Counted from the stretch's first letter, positions 15,118-25,012 are shown. The stretch is DNA of 64,000 nucleotides from Clostridiales bacterium (GCA_022508505.1 JAFLVC010000002.1:1-64000); one strand, 5' to 3'. Made by a program: numbers and translations. The notes: generated from the sequence alone by a model not told the origin.

Positions 15118-18100
15118 ATGAAAAAACTCCAAACGAAGCATATAGTTTCTTTTGCCGTCATGGCGTTTATTCTCGTCGCCGTTCTCGTTGCGACGATTAT
15201 CTGCGGCGTTTTTAACGAGGAGCTGACCGCGCTCTATGCGGACGGCGGCGCCGAAGAGGTGAGCATGGCGACGCTTGAGGGCGCGGACGATCTTGTGCGC
15301 GAAATAGAGGGCGAAGGAATCGTCATGCTCAAAAACGACGGTGCGCTACCGCTTAGCAAGCGTGCAATCAACGTTTTCGGCTGGGCGTCTACCGACGCGG
15401 GCTTTATTCTTTCCGGCTCGGGCTCGGGCGACGCGGGCGAGCGCGGCGGCGGCGCGGTGCCTACTGTCAACTTTTTGCGCGGGCTGACCGAGGTCGGATT
15501 CCGTCCCAACACCGAGCTTACCAAGATTTACACCAAGTTCAAAAAGAAAAAGGACGGCTCGGGTAAATCCTTAGAGGACAGGGCGGAGGTCTTTTTCAAG
15601 CTGTACGAGCCGCCCAAGTCGGTTTACACCCAGGCGGTGATGAAGCAGGCGCTCGATTATTCGGACACGGCGCTCATTGTTTTCAGCCGTTCGGGCGGCG
15701 AGGGGCAGGATCTGCCGTATTTTCAGACTCGCGCGCAGGGCACTGAGACTGCGACGAGCAACTACGACAAGGACGAGAGCAGAACATATCTTCAGCTCTC
15801 TCCGCAGGAGGAGGACCTAATCGACGTCGTCACGAAGGCGGGCTTTAAAAAGGTCGTGGTGGTCATCAACGCGATGAACGTCATGCAGCTCGGCTTTTTG
15901 GACAATCCCAAAATCAACGCGGCGATTTCGGTCGGCGGGCCCGGGCAGACGGGGTGCATATCTATTGCCAAGGTTTTGCACGGCACGATCAACCCGTCGG
16001 GCAAAACCACCGATACCTACGCTTACGACCTCAAGACGGCGCCGACATACGTCAATTCGGGCTCGCCCGGCGTCATGCAGTACAACGGCATGTGGGCGGA
16101 CGAGGATAGGCCGAACTGGTCGGACGTCGGCACGAGCTACATAGACTATGCCGAAAGCATTTACGTCGGTTACAAGTGGTACGAAACCGCCGACGCGGAA
16201 GGATATTGGAATTCGCAGGGCGGCTACGACAGCGTCGTTCAGTTCCCGTTCGGGTACGGGCTGTCGTACACCAAGTTCAGTTGGGAGGTGCGGAGCGTGT
16301 CGCCGAGCGACGGCTCTACGCTGACTAAGGACGGCAAAATCACCATACGCGTGCGCGTGACCAACACGGGAAACCGCGCGGGCAAGGACGTAGTCGAGGT
16401 TTACTACACGCCGCCCTACACGTCGGGCGGGATAGAAAAGTCGGCGGTCAACCTGTGCGCTTACGCCAAAACTCCGCTGCTCGAGCCCAAGGAGCACGCC
16501 GATTTGGATTTGACATTCACAGTCGAGGACATGAAGTCGTACGACTGCTACGACAAGAACGGCAACGACAACACCGGCTACGAGCTCGACGCCGGCAAGT
16601 ACGAAATTTCGCTGCGCACCGACGCGCACACCAAGGCGAGCTGCTCGCAAAACACGATTACGTACAAAGTCGCCGACACTATATACTATAAGGCAGACGT
16701 CGGCAAGAACGAAGTCGTAAACAGGTTTACGGGCGCCGACGCGTATTCGGGCGTTTCAATTGACGGCGTCACCTCGGGCGAGGGCATAACCTACCTCACG
16801 CGCGCCGACTTTGCGGGTACATTCCCTCGGTCGACTAAGCAGCGCGCAAAGAGCCAGAAGGTGGCTGCCCTCGGCCTTGCTTGGTACGAGCAAAACAAGG
16901 TGGCGTCGACACCGCAGACGGGCAAGTCGGGCGGCTTGAAGCTCGTCAAGGACAACGCATACAATAACGAGCTCGTCATGGCGCTCGGCTCGAACTACGA
17001 CGATCCGACGTGGTCCGATTTGATAAGCCAGCTCACCTTGGCGGAGCTCACCAACCTCGTCGAACAAGGTGGCTTTCAGACCGTAGCGCTCGACTCGATA
17101 GGCAAGCCGCGCTGCATCGACCTTGACGGGCCGGCGGGGCTCAACTTCGTAAACGGTTCGTCGGACGCGTCGTTTACAATTTACCCCGTGGAGATGGTGC
17201 TGTCGGCGACTTGGAACGACGATCTCGCTTTCCGCATGGGACAGACGGTGGGACTTGAAGCGCAGGAAGCAAGGGTCTCCGGCTGGTACGCGCCCGGCGC
17301 GAACATTCACCGCAGTCCGTTCGACGGCAGAAACTTCGAGTACTATTCGGAGGACTCCTTCCTTTCGGGCAAGATGTGCGCGAACGAGGTTTACGGGTGC
17401 CTGACGAAGGGCCTGTACCCGTACATGAAGCACTTTGTCGCAAACGAGACCGAAAGGCAGCGCACGAGCCTTAACACCTGGCTGACCGAGCAAGCGCTAC
17501 GCGAAATATATCTACGTCCGTTTGAAATCGCCGTCAAGGAAGGGCACGCGAACGCGATTATGACGTCGTTCAACTGCATCGGCGCGGTTTGGACGGGCGG
17601 CAACAGAGCGCTCCTCGAGGACCTCGCGCGCGGCGAGTGGGGCTTTAACGGCACTATGCTGACAGACTGGTCGAGCGGCGGCGATTTTATGAATATCGAT
17701 CAAGGGCTCGCGTGCGGGCAGGATATTTGGCTGAACGGCCCGGGCGGCGGCGTTTCGGGGCACAACCGCAAGAATTCTGCGGACGGCATTGCCGACATGC
17801 AGCGGGCGGCAAAGAATATAGTTTACACCTACTGCAACACCTATTATATAGCGCAGACCGCGGGCGACGGCATGTCGCTTAAGCTCGTCGAAGAGGGCGA
17901 GCCCTTGTGGCTTGCGATACTTATTCCGCTCGACGTCGTAGCCTTGGCGGGCGTGGGCGTGTGGCTGTTCTTTACCATTCGCTCAATCAAGAAGGGAAAC
18001 GCGACCGCGACGGTCGGCGCGGACAGCTTGTCGGCAGACACTTCGGACGCGTCGGGCGAAGCGACGGAAACGATGGAAACGTCGGGCGCTTCAGACGCGT

Positions 18101-18312
18101 CGGGCGTTTCGGGCGAGGCGGAGGCGGAAAGTCCGGCGGCGGACGAGAGCCCGACGGACACGGCGGAAGAAAACAGTCCGATTGAAGCCGCCGAAGAAGA
18201 TAAGAAAGAAAAGACGGACGGCGCGGTTTGCCATAACTGCGGTGCAAAGCTAAACAAGACGTCAAAGTTCTGCTACAAGTGCGGTATTAAAGTGCGCGGC
18301 GACGGCGAGTAG
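15118..18312 (+). CDS. Membrane-anchored GH3 glycosidase with swapped domain order and C-terminal zinc ribbon
   Basis: This 1064-residue protein has an N-terminal signal anchor (about 8-31). The GH3 C-terminal domain follows (IEGEGIVMLKNDGALPL), then a fibronectin-III-like domain (about 395-490), and only then the GH3 barrel. The nucleophile is D850 in MLTDW, and substrate-binding KHFVANE and the HRSPFDGRNFEYYSEDSF region are visible. This inverted order is known in a subset of GH3 enzymes. A second membrane helix (about 929-953) and an acidic, Ser/Glu-rich linker lead to a zinc ribbon with two CxxC pairs (CHNC, CYKC). With two helices, the enzyme would face outside and the zinc ribbon the cytoplasm. 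It likely trims beta-linked sugars at the surface; substrate unknown. Confidence 0.85.
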   Translation: MKKLQTKHIVSFAVMAFILVAVLVATIICGVFNEELTALYADGGAEEVSMATLEGADDLVREIEGEGIVMLKNDGALPLSKRAINVFGWASTDAGFILSGSGSGDAGERGGGAVPTVNFLRGLTEVGFRPNTELTKIYTKFKKKKDGSGKSLEDRAEVFFKLYEPPKSVYTQAVMKQALDYSDTALIVFSRSGGEGQDLPYFQTRAQGTETATSNYDKDESRTYLQLSPQEEDLIDVVTKAGFKKVVVVINAMNVMQLGFLDNPKINAAISVGGPGQTGCISIAKVLHGTINPSGKTTDTYAYDLKTAPTYVNSGSPGVMQYNGMWADEDRPNWSDVGTSYIDYAESIYVGYKWYETADAEGYWNSQGGYDSVVQFPFGYGLSYTKFSWEVRSVSPSDGSTLTKDGKITIRVRVTNTGNRAGKDVVEVYYTPPYTSGGIEKSAVNLCAYAKTPLLEPKEHADLDLTFTVEDMKSYDCYDKNGNDNTGYELDAGKYEISLRTDAHTKASCSQNTITYKVADTIYYKADVGKNEVVNRFTGADAYSGVSIDGVTSGEGITYLTRADFAGTFPRSTKQRAKSQKVAALGLAWYEQNKVASTPQTGKSGGLKLVKDNAYNNELVMALGSNYDDPTWSDLISQLTLAELTNLVEQGGFQTVALDSIGKPRCIDLDGPAGLNFVNGSSDASFTIYPVEMVLSATWNDDLAFRMGQTVGLEAQEARVSGWYAPGANIHRSPFDGRNFEYYSEDSFLSGKMCANEVYGCLTKGLYPYMKHFVANETERQRTSLNTWLTEQALREIYLRPFEIAVKEGHANAIMTSFNCIGAVWTGGNRALLEDLARGEWGFNGTMLTDWSSGGDFMNIDQGLACGQDIWLNGPGGGVSGHNRKNSADGIADMQRAAKNIVYTYCNTYYIAQTAGDGMSLKLVEEGEPLWLAILIPLDVVALAGVGVWLFFTIRSIKKGNATATVGADSLSADTSDASGEATETMETSGASDASGVSGEAEAESPAADESPTDTAEENSPIEAAEEDKKEKTDGAVCHNCGAKLNKTSKFCYKCGIKVRGDGE

Positions 18313-18341
18313 TATAAATTCGGCAAATATCGGGGGCGAAT

Positions 18342-18989
18342 ATGAGAAAGAAGATATTGATTTTTACGGCGACTGTTTTAGCCGCCGTCATGACGGCGGG
18401 ACTTTTCGTCGGCTGCGGCGAGGACAAGGCGCCGCCTCGCAAGCCCAACAGCGGCTGGGAGGACCTCGACGGGTGGGAGGACGACGATTTCGACTATCCC
18501 GGCCCCGGCACGGGCGACGACGAGCCCGACCTTCCCGTGTTCACTTACAACGGAAGCGATTGGGCATGGATAGGCGCGGAGGAGTCGTACTATGAGGGTG
18601 ACGAGGTCGTCTTTGAAAACTATCAGGAGGAAGGCTCCGACCCGCGCCCCATTTTGACAAAGCTTAACGGCGCCACCGTTTCGTTCATAGTCGCCGCAGA
18701 TTACGAGACCGACGCAAAGTTTGTCGTGAGAACGGCGGTCGACCTCGGCTGGCAGGGCGCGTGCTGGGCGAGCGATAAATTCGAGATGACGGTGAACGGG
18801 CAGGACATCAACCTCAACGGCACCGACGACGGGAAGTGGCTGTGGCAGCAGGCGGATTGGTGGACCAACGCCAACTATATCGACGTCAACTTCGGCAACA
18901 TTCATTTACTTAGCGGCAATAACGAAATTTCCATATACGTCAAGTCGGACAACGTTCAGCTCGACTGCTTCATCATTCAGCCTTGGTGA
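18342..18989 (+). CDS. Lipoprotein with carbohydrate-binding-like domain
   Basis: This 215-residue protein has a lipoprotein signal with lipobox Cys at about residue 25 (LFVGC). An acidic Pro/Gly linker follows, then a beta-rich domain (about 75-215) resembling CBM6/CBM35-type modules: VSFIVAADYETDAKFVVRTA, SDKFEMTVNGQDI, and a terminal YVKSDNVQLDCFII. It begins 30 bp after the GH3 gene with GGGGGCG as ribosome binding site, so the two are probably co-transcribed. Glycan binding in support of the GH3 enzyme is an inference. Confidence 0.7.
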   Translation: MRKKILIFTATVLAAVMTAGLFVGCGEDKAPPRKPNSGWEDLDGWEDDDFDYPGPGTGDDEPDLPVFTYNGSDWAWIGAEESYYEGDEVVFENYQEEGSDPRPILTKLNGATVSFIVAADYETDAKFVVRTAVDLGWQGACWASDKFEMTVNGQDINLNGTDDGKWLWQQADWWTNANYIDVNFGNIHLLSGNNEISIYVKSDNVQLDCFIIQPW

Positions 18990-19019
18990 TTTTCGAGCGC
19001 ACATACATTTTCAAAACAG

Positions 19020-19048
19020 GGACGCTTGCACTTGCAGGCGTCCTTTTT
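19020..19048 (+). terminator. Rho-independent terminator
   Basis: GGACGC/GCGTCC with an inner TGCA/TGCA is followed by TTTTTAT. It ends the GH3-lipoprotein unit. Confidence 0.7.
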
Positions 19049-19165
19049 ATAGTAAAAATCAATTGTAATGAATTTTGATTTACGTCTTGAAATCGCCGAT
19101 AATTTATGATACAATGATATAAAGTGTTTCGATATTCGAGATAATGGGAAAAAAGGAGAGAATGT

Positions 19166-21652
19166 ATGAAAAACGCTGTCTCGGTTTGCGTGAGAGGGCT
19201 CGTCGCTGTTTTGCTTGGGCTCGCGCTCTTTGCCGTGCTGTTTTTTGCTCGGCCCGCCGTCGTTCGCGCGGACGATTCGGTTTCCGGCTTTACCGAGCTT
19301 CCGTCGAATTGGGAGCTTTCGGAGCTGTGTGACGTCGACAATGTGACGGTCGGCGCGGCTAACGGAAACCTTTCGATCAAGAGCATGAGCACCGCGACGA
19401 TGAGCAAGTATTACGGCGCGCTCGTCCGCATTGAGACCGACAAGACGTACGGAGATTTCACCTTCGAAATATCGGTGCGCATGAGCGATCCCTTCGACAC
19501 CTCGCGCTGGTTCGGCATAATGTACCACACGCAGTTCGCCGATAACGGCAAGCTCATAGGCTACATGATGAACTTCCGCTATTCGGGCGAGTCGGCGTCG
19601 TCCGCCGTGACGCCCTCGCTGTCGTATCCCGACGACGCGCGAAAAGCCTCGGGCGTTCAGCTCTCCGACGGGCTTTTCCATACGATTACCATTACGCTGT
19701 CGGGAACGACCGCCGCGCACTACGTCGACGGCAAGCTAATCACCGAGTGGGACGTTTCGACAAAGGACGGGAATATCGGCAAGTCGCTCGAGAGCGGAGG
19801 CTTTGCGCTTATCGTAAACCGCAGCACGCTCACGGTTAAGAGCGTTAATATATCGAACGAGGTCAAGGCGCCGACGCCCGTCGAGCGCGAGACCGACAAC
19901 AGCCTTGCCGGCACGTACAATCCTACCACCGGGCTCGTCAGCCCCGCGACCGTGGTCACAGACGTAACGAGCGAGGACGTTCTCAAAAACCTGACCGACG
20001 AAAAGGGCCGCGCTCCGTCGAGCGTCATACTGCATGTCGACGAAAAGATGAACGTCGTAGACGCTAAGGGCAAGTCGATAGGCGCGTTCTACGACGTATA
20101 TAAGAGCCTCGGCAACAAGATTATTCCCGTCGTTTACGTCAATAGCAAGAAGGCGGCGGACGCGTTTGTCGAGTTTATGCACAAAAAGCTTTACATACTC
20201 GACATAGCCGTCATGTCCAAGGACGCGGCGCTCGTGAAGAGCGTGCGCTCAAATCTCATCGGCATTCGCGGCATCGTCGAATACGACAGAGTGAAGTCGC
20301 TTTACTCCGTCGTTCGCGAAAGCACGGACGCGGGCGCAATGACTGTCGTTCTGCCGCAAAGCAGCGCAGACTCCAAGTCGGTTGCGTACCTTCAGGCACG
20401 GTTCAAGACGGTGTGGGTGAGGGCGAACAGCAGCTCTCTCGGCGATATTTCGGACTCGCTGTTCGGCGGCGCGTTCGGCGTGATTGCCGACTATTCGGCG
20501 GCGTACGACGTCATGGAAAACCTGTCCGGCTTTACGCGCAACATATTTAACGTCGCGCACCGCGGGCTTCGCAAGGTGTACAACGAGAACGGACTTATTG
20601 GGCTTGAAGCGTCCATGCGCGCGGGCGCCACGCACGTCGAGCTCGACGCCATGCTGACAAAGGACAAAGAGGTCGTCATCATGCACGACGACAACATTTC
20701 GCGCACGACGAACGGCTCGGGTGCGGTCGCCAACATGACTTTGGCGGATTTGCGCAAGTATGTTCTCAAAGACAAGGATTCCGCCGCGAAGGAAAGAATC
20801 CCCACGCTCGAGGAGATTATCGACACGATGAAGAGCTTGAACGACGAGCTCGGCACCGACGTCGTGCTAATTCTCGAAATCAAGGCGGACGATACCGACC
20901 TCGTGCCGCGCATAAAGGAAATCCTCGACGAAAAGGAGTTCTACGAAAGCATAGTATTTATCACCTTCGACAGCAGCGAGCATCAGCTCGCGCCCCTTCG
21001 CGACAACATGCCGTGGGTGCCTGCGAGCGGGCTCAACGACGCAAACGTCGGCAATTTCGCCGCGCAGCTCGGCGCGCTCAATGCGGCGCACGCCGGCGTC
21101 GATCCGAGCAAGGGCAACATTACTCCGCAGTTTATCAAAATGATGACCGACCGCGGATTTACGCCCTGGGCTTGGACGTTTGACGAGGTGGGCTCTTCGA
21201 CCAATACCACCTTCGACGCGGTAAAGCTCGGGCTTCTCGGCGTGACGTCCGACGAGGCGGACATTTACAGCGGCATGGTTCGCTACGCATACGGCGACGA
21301 CGTCAAAGACGTTTCCCAAAAGGACGTGCCCGCAGTCGGCGACACAGTTCTGATAACCCTCGTCTGCTACAACGGCGAGGAGAGTATCGTCCCCGCCGAG
21401 ATTTACGCCGTGGAAAAAACGCCGTGGGGCTGGCAGTGCTTCGTGTCGTACACCGTCGAGGTCAAGGGCGAGGAGAAGACGGCATACTCCCGCGCGGTCA
21501 ACTATTATGCGCCCGTGTCCGATGATGACGGCGGAAACGTCGGGTTGATCGTGGCGCTTTGCGTAGTCGGCGGCGTTGTCGTCGCTGGCGGCGCGGTCGC
21601 GCTCGTCATCGTGCTCAAGAAAAAGAACAAGAAAAAGGGCGAAGCGCAATAA
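19166..21652 (+). CDS. Membrane-anchored glycerophosphodiester phosphodiesterase with LamG-like domain
   Basis: This 828-residue protein has an N-terminal signal segment (8-32) and an N-terminal beta-sandwich domain of LamG/DUF1080 type (about 40-215). A linker domain (about 260-445) looks like a degenerate phosphodiesterase-like barrel. The GDPD domain (about 460-700) shows H465-R466, E492-x-D494 and H507-D as catalytic and metal-binding residues. A C-terminal membrane helix (about 790-815) and a Lys-rich tail follow. The family hydrolyses glycerophosphodiesters; an outside-facing form may act on teichoic-acid-like or lipid glycerophosphates. The ribosome binding site AAGGAGAG and a TTGAAA/TACAAT-like promoter precede it. 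Confidence 0.82.
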   Translation: MKNAVSVCVRGLVAVLLGLALFAVLFFARPAVVRADDSVSGFTELPSNWELSELCDVDNVTVGAANGNLSIKSMSTATMSKYYGALVRIETDKTYGDFTFEISVRMSDPFDTSRWFGIMYHTQFADNGKLIGYMMNFRYSGESASSAVTPSLSYPDDARKASGVQLSDGLFHTITITLSGTTAAHYVDGKLITEWDVSTKDGNIGKSLESGGFALIVNRSTLTVKSVNISNEVKAPTPVERETDNSLAGTYNPTTGLVSPATVVTDVTSEDVLKNLTDEKGRAPSSVILHVDEKMNVVDAKGKSIGAFYDVYKSLGNKIIPVVYVNSKKAADAFVEFMHKKLYILDIAVMSKDAALVKSVRSNLIGIRGIVEYDRVKSLYSVVRESTDAGAMTVVLPQSSADSKSVAYLQARFKTVWVRANSSSLGDISDSLFGGAFGVIADYSAAYDVMENLSGFTRNIFNVAHRGLRKVYNENGLIGLEASMRAGATHVELDAMLTKDKEVVIMHDDNISRTTNGSGAVANMTLADLRKYVLKDKDSAAKERIPTLEEIIDTMKSLNDELGTDVVLILEIKADDTDLVPRIKEILDEKEFYESIVFITFDSSEHQLAPLRDNMPWVPASGLNDANVGNFAAQLGALNAAHAGVDPSKGNITPQFIKMMTDRGFTPWAWTFDEVGSSTNTTFDAVKLGLLGVTSDEADIYSGMVRYAYGDDVKDVSQKDVPAVGDTVLITLVCYNGEESIVPAEIYAVEKTPWGWQCFVSYTVEVKGEEKTAYSRAVNYYAPVSDDDGGNVGLIVALCVVGGVVVAGGAVALVIVLKKKNKKKGEAQ

Positions 21653-21821
21653 AGCTGCGTTACGCATACAACCAAAACCGCGCCGAGACTTTCAAACGGT
21701 CTCGGCGCTATTTGCACTGTTTTCGGTTTTTGCAAGGCGTATATCGACAGGCGACGGCATAGCGCAAGGCTTTAAAGCCCTTTTGAGATAAAATGTAAAG
21801 CAGAAAAAATGCGGAAATGGG

Positions 21822-21850
21822 TTGACCGTTTGTTAAAAGTGTGGTAAAAT
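21822..21850 (+). promoter_or_regulatory. Promoter of the coiled-coil membrane protein gene
   Basis: TTGACC (21822-21827) and TAAAAT (21845-21850) are 17 bp apart. The leader to the ATG at 21936 is about 80 bases. A hairpin around CGCCGAGAC/GTCTCGGCG (21680-21705) lies upstream and may end the GDPD transcript. Confidence 0.6.
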
Positions 21851-21935
21851 TATACATGGCTTATTGTTCGTAAGACGTTTTTTGACATGCCGTCTTGCGC
21901 GCAAACCAATCGGCTTTGCATTAAGGAGGAGATCC

Positions 21936-24203
21936 ATGGAAAGAAAAATGCGAAAGAGCTCGCTCGTAGCGATCTTGCTCGTCGCCGTTTTGGCGTTTTT
22001 CGGGAGCATGATTGCCGTATTCGGGCGGTTCGCAGTCAGGGCGTCGGCGGAAGATCACGCCGACCTTTATAACGATGCGGCAGGCGGCATTGCGCCGTAC
22101 GCCGCGGGAAACAAGCTCGTCGATTCGGAGGGCGGCGATTATTCGGTGCCCAACCACGCTTACGGCGGGGAGACGGCAGTTACGGCTCCCGAGCTTTTGC
22201 ACGGCGGCGACGGCGGCGAGATGACGTTTAAGCTCTACTACAACGAGGAGCAGATCGGCGCTGAGGAAGGCTTCGGCGTCGACAGCTTCGATTATTACAT
22301 AAACAGCGCAATGCCGGTCGGCTCTTACCGCTTGGAGGTTGAAGTCGGCGCGGTTACGACAGAGGGCGAGGACGAAGCCGAGGGCGATACCTACGACGCG
22401 TTCTCCGATACGCTCACGTTCGAAGTCAGCGAGGGGACGCTTCCTTCGCTCGACGAGTTGAATGACGTGCTCGACGGCAAGATGTTCGAGTCCGCGGGGT
22501 ACAGCCACGTTATTTACGACGATCCGGACGAGGTTATAAGCGCGTATATCGACAATCTCAACGGTCTCAGGAACGGAACGATTTGGGGCGACGTTCTCGA
22601 TTACAGCGACCGCTTCCTCGGAACGTGCGAGATGCTTTACGACCTTGACGGTGACGACGAAGAGGTCGGATATATGACTGTCGACTTGCTCGCAGTTGCG
22701 CTTGCGGCGGCAGAAAATACCTACACGGTGCGCTACAAGGTCGTCGCCAAAAACTACGCCGACGCGACCGCCGATTTTGCAGGCAAGTCGTTTGAAGTAT
22801 TGAGATACCGCGTGCTTCAAATCCCGTCGGTTGAGGAAGGCTTGGTGTACACGGGCAGCGTTCTCTATCCCGAGCTCACCACCGACGAGCTTGACGTCGA
22901 AGGGCTTTACACGGCGGACTGGGGCGCCGCAATCGACCGCGTCGACGCCGGTGAGCATTCCGTTATCGTCACTCTCGCCAAGCCGCTCTACTACCGTTGG
23001 GCGGGTTACGAGGACGACAAAACGGGCGAAATCGAAGTGTTTTACCACATCGCTCAGGCTGAAAACAGATTCATCTCCCGTCCCTACATTGCCGGCTGGG
23101 ACTACGGCTTCTACGATAAAGAGGTGTACAGCATTCGCGTGGCGGCATTGTACAACAACGAGAATATTCGCTTCCGCATCACGAAGATGGGCGACGTGAA
23201 CGTCGTGCCCGGCCTCGACAACTTTACGGTCGACGTCGCGAACGGCATCGTGTCGGACGAAATAGCGGAGCTTCTCAACGGGCTCACCGCCGGAAGATAC
23301 ATTTTGTACGCCTACATTCCCGAACTGAAAAACTTCAGCTCGCTCACAGAACAGGCCGAGTTCGTGGTAGCCCAGGCTCAAAACGAGTGGGGCGGTAAAG
23401 ACGGCGACCTTGTTCTTCCGAGCTGGACGGAAGGTCAGTTCAACGAGGGACTTCACAGGTTCGTCGTTCATGCCAAGTACGGCGAAGTCAACATCAAAAT
23501 TACCGACATCAACGGCAAGGAGTACTACAACTCCGTCACCGGCAAGAACAAGCTCAACGACTGCGCGGCGGGCAAGTACCTCCTTAAAGCGTGGGTTGAC
23601 GGAACTGAAAACTACACGAAGCTTGACGAGCGCACCTTCACGCTTCAGGTCTTTGAAAAGCCGGGTATACCTTGGTGGGTGTCGCTCGTGATAGCGCTCA
23701 GTATCGTGCTCGTCGTCGCGCTCGTGATCTTCATTCTGTGGAAGAAAGACGTGTTCCAAATCCTCACCGAAAAGGTAGCCGTCGCTATCCGCACCAAGGC
23801 CAGCGTGGAGGCGACGATTGCCGCGGCACGCGCTCAAAAGATGGCGGAAGAGGGCAGAGAATCGATTGAGGCCGCAAAGCGCCGCGAGCGCCTCGAAAAG
23901 ATGCGCAAAAAGGCGGAGGAGAAGCGTAAAATGTCGCCCGAGGAACGCGCGGCGGAGCTTGAAGCTAAGGCCGAGGCTGCCGAAGCGCGCGCGGAAAAGC
24001 TTCGCGCACAGAGCGAAAAGAACAAGGCAAAAGCGGCAAAGATGCGCGAGAATACGCCCAAGAAGGAAGACGAACCCAAAGCCGAGGACGTAAAAGAGGA
24101 AGCGCAGACCGCCGAAGCTCCTACGAATGAAGCGCCGACGACGGAAGCACCCGAAAAGGAAGCGGCCGCTACCGAGACACCCGAAACCCCGACGGAAGAA
24201 TAA
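21936..24203 (+). CDS. Large surface protein with C-terminal membrane helix and cytoplasmic coiled coil
   Basis: This 755-residue protein has a signal anchor (about 8-30). A long extracellular part (35-578) is made of repeated beta-rich modules with YTVRYKV, GEHSVIVTLAK and GRYILYAYIPEL segments, resembling bacterial Ig/MBG-like repeats. A membrane helix follows (about 581-604). A cytoplasmic tail of about 150 residues is a charged Ala/Glu/Lys/Arg coiled coil ending in a Thr/Glu/Pro-rich stretch. The ATG is preceded by AAGGAGG. Two small coiled-coil genes follow at 47 bp and further on, and could pair with the tail. The family is unknown to me. Confidence 0.7.
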   Translation: MERKMRKSSLVAILLVAVLAFFGSMIAVFGRFAVRASAEDHADLYNDAAGGIAPYAAGNKLVDSEGGDYSVPNHAYGGETAVTAPELLHGGDGGEMTFKLYYNEEQIGAEEGFGVDSFDYYINSAMPVGSYRLEVEVGAVTTEGEDEAEGDTYDAFSDTLTFEVSEGTLPSLDELNDVLDGKMFESAGYSHVIYDDPDEVISAYIDNLNGLRNGTIWGDVLDYSDRFLGTCEMLYDLDGDDEEVGYMTVDLLAVALAAAENTYTVRYKVVAKNYADATADFAGKSFEVLRYRVLQIPSVEEGLVYTGSVLYPELTTDELDVEGLYTADWGAAIDRVDAGEHSVIVTLAKPLYYRWAGYEDDKTGEIEVFYHIAQAENRFISRPYIAGWDYGFYDKEVYSIRVAALYNNENIRFRITKMGDVNVVPGLDNFTVDVANGIVSDEIAELLNGLTAGRYILYAYIPELKNFSSLTEQAEFVVAQAQNEWGGKDGDLVLPSWTEGQFNEGLHRFVVHAKYGEVNIKITDINGKEYYNSVTGKNKLNDCAAGKYLLKAWVDGTENYTKLDERTFTLQVFEKPGIPWWVSLVIALSIVLVVALVIFILWKKDVFQILTEKVAVAIRTKASVEATIAAARAQKMAEEGRESIEAAKRRERLEKMRKKAEEKRKMSPEERAAELEAKAEAAEARAEKLRAQSEKNKAKAAKMRENTPKKEDEPKAEDVKEEAQTAEAPTNEAPTTEAPEKEAAATETPETPTEE

Positions 24204-24249
24204 TCCGCGGCAGCATGATAACAAAAAATATTAAAGGAGACAAAATATC

Positions 24250-24480
24250 ATGTCGTTAAGAAAGGAAATCATCAAGGAAATCGAAGTTCTTGAAAAAGAG
24301 ATGCAGGAGCTTGAAAGCAAGCGTGCCCGCTCTATAGCGGCGCTCATGGAAGCGGTAATAAGCAAGCGCGACCCCGATCCCGCCGAGATGCAGTACTTCC
24401 GTCAATATAATACCGAAATCGAGGAAACTCGCGAAAAGCTCATCAGGCTTAATAAGCATCTGAAAAAGATGGTAGACTAA
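24250..24480 (+). CDS. Small coiled-coil protein, paralog A
   Basis: This 76-residue, wholly helical, charged protein opens with heptad-like KEIIKEIEVLEKEMQELESK and ends with KLIRLNKHLKKM. It has a strong AAGGAG ribosome binding site. It is about 60% identical to the 75-residue protein at 24730, and both share an exact EMQELESK segment and a central SIAALME. It has no signal and is probably cytoplasmic. It may associate with the coiled-coil tail of the membrane protein encoded just upstream (inference from position and composition). Confidence 0.7.
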   Translation: MSLRKEIIKEIEVLEKEMQELESKRARSIAALMEAVISKRDPDPAEMQYFRQYNTEIEETREKLIRLNKHLKKMVD

Positions 24481-24729
24481 CGATAAATAATAAATTATCG
24501 GCGGCACTTGTGATTGCGTATCACTCGTGCCGTCGGCTATTTAATTCGGCAAGTATTTGCCTCGCGCGTATAAAACATAATGCTACAACAAAGAGCGCGT
24601 GCACTTGTCGAATGAATATGTTTATCGGAAAATGTCTTTTAAACATGCCGCAACCGAAACATCGGACTCTCCGACGGGAGAATAATCGGTGCAATAATAA
24701 ATACAAAAATCAAGAAAGGAGATAAAAAT
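24481..24729. repeat. Spacer carrying a decayed copy of the upstream gene's end
   Basis: Bases 24640-24729 resemble 24160-24249. Both show ACCGA(A/G)AC, then CGACGG(G/A)AGAATAATC, then an A-rich spacer and AAAGGAGA before an ATG. The duplication that made the second small gene thus also copied the last dozen codons of the membrane-protein gene, which are no longer coding here. Confidence 0.6.
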
Positions 24730-24957
24730 ATGTCGCTCAAAAAGGATTTGGCAAGGGAAATCACGATACTCGAGAAAGAGATGCAGGAGCTTGAAAGCAA
24801 GCGCTCGCGCTCTATCGCCGCGCTCATGGAGTCAGTCATAAGCAAGGTCGAACCCGACGCGACCGAGATGCAGTTCTTCCGTCAGTACACTGCGGAGATC
24901 GATGTCAAGCGCGAAAAGATTATCGATATGACCAACCAACTGAAAAACATGATGTAG
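24730..24957 (+). CDS. Small coiled-coil protein, paralog B
   Basis: This 75-residue paralog of the gene at 24250 arose by tandem duplication. It keeps the ribosome binding site (AAAGGAG), the LEKEMQELESK core and the SIAALMESVISK segment, and has diverged mostly at the C-terminus (TNQLKNMM). Both copies remain open, suggesting each is used. Function unknown; a homo- or hetero-oligomeric helical bundle is likely. Confidence 0.7.
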   Translation: MSLKKDLAREITILEKEMQELESKRSRSIAALMESVISKVEPDATEMQFFRQYTAEIDVKREKIIDMTNQLKNMM

Positions 24958-25012
24958 TACGTAGCACCGTAGACATCGCATAATGCGCCCCAATGGGGTG
25001 ATTCGTCGCCGG

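Noticed and set aside
21921-24224. A 767-codon open frame on the reverse strand
   Set aside because: It is the shadow of the real membrane-protein gene. It lacks a ribosome binding site, has no recognisable domain and an Arg/Val/His-heavy composition typical of antisense frames in GC-rich genes.
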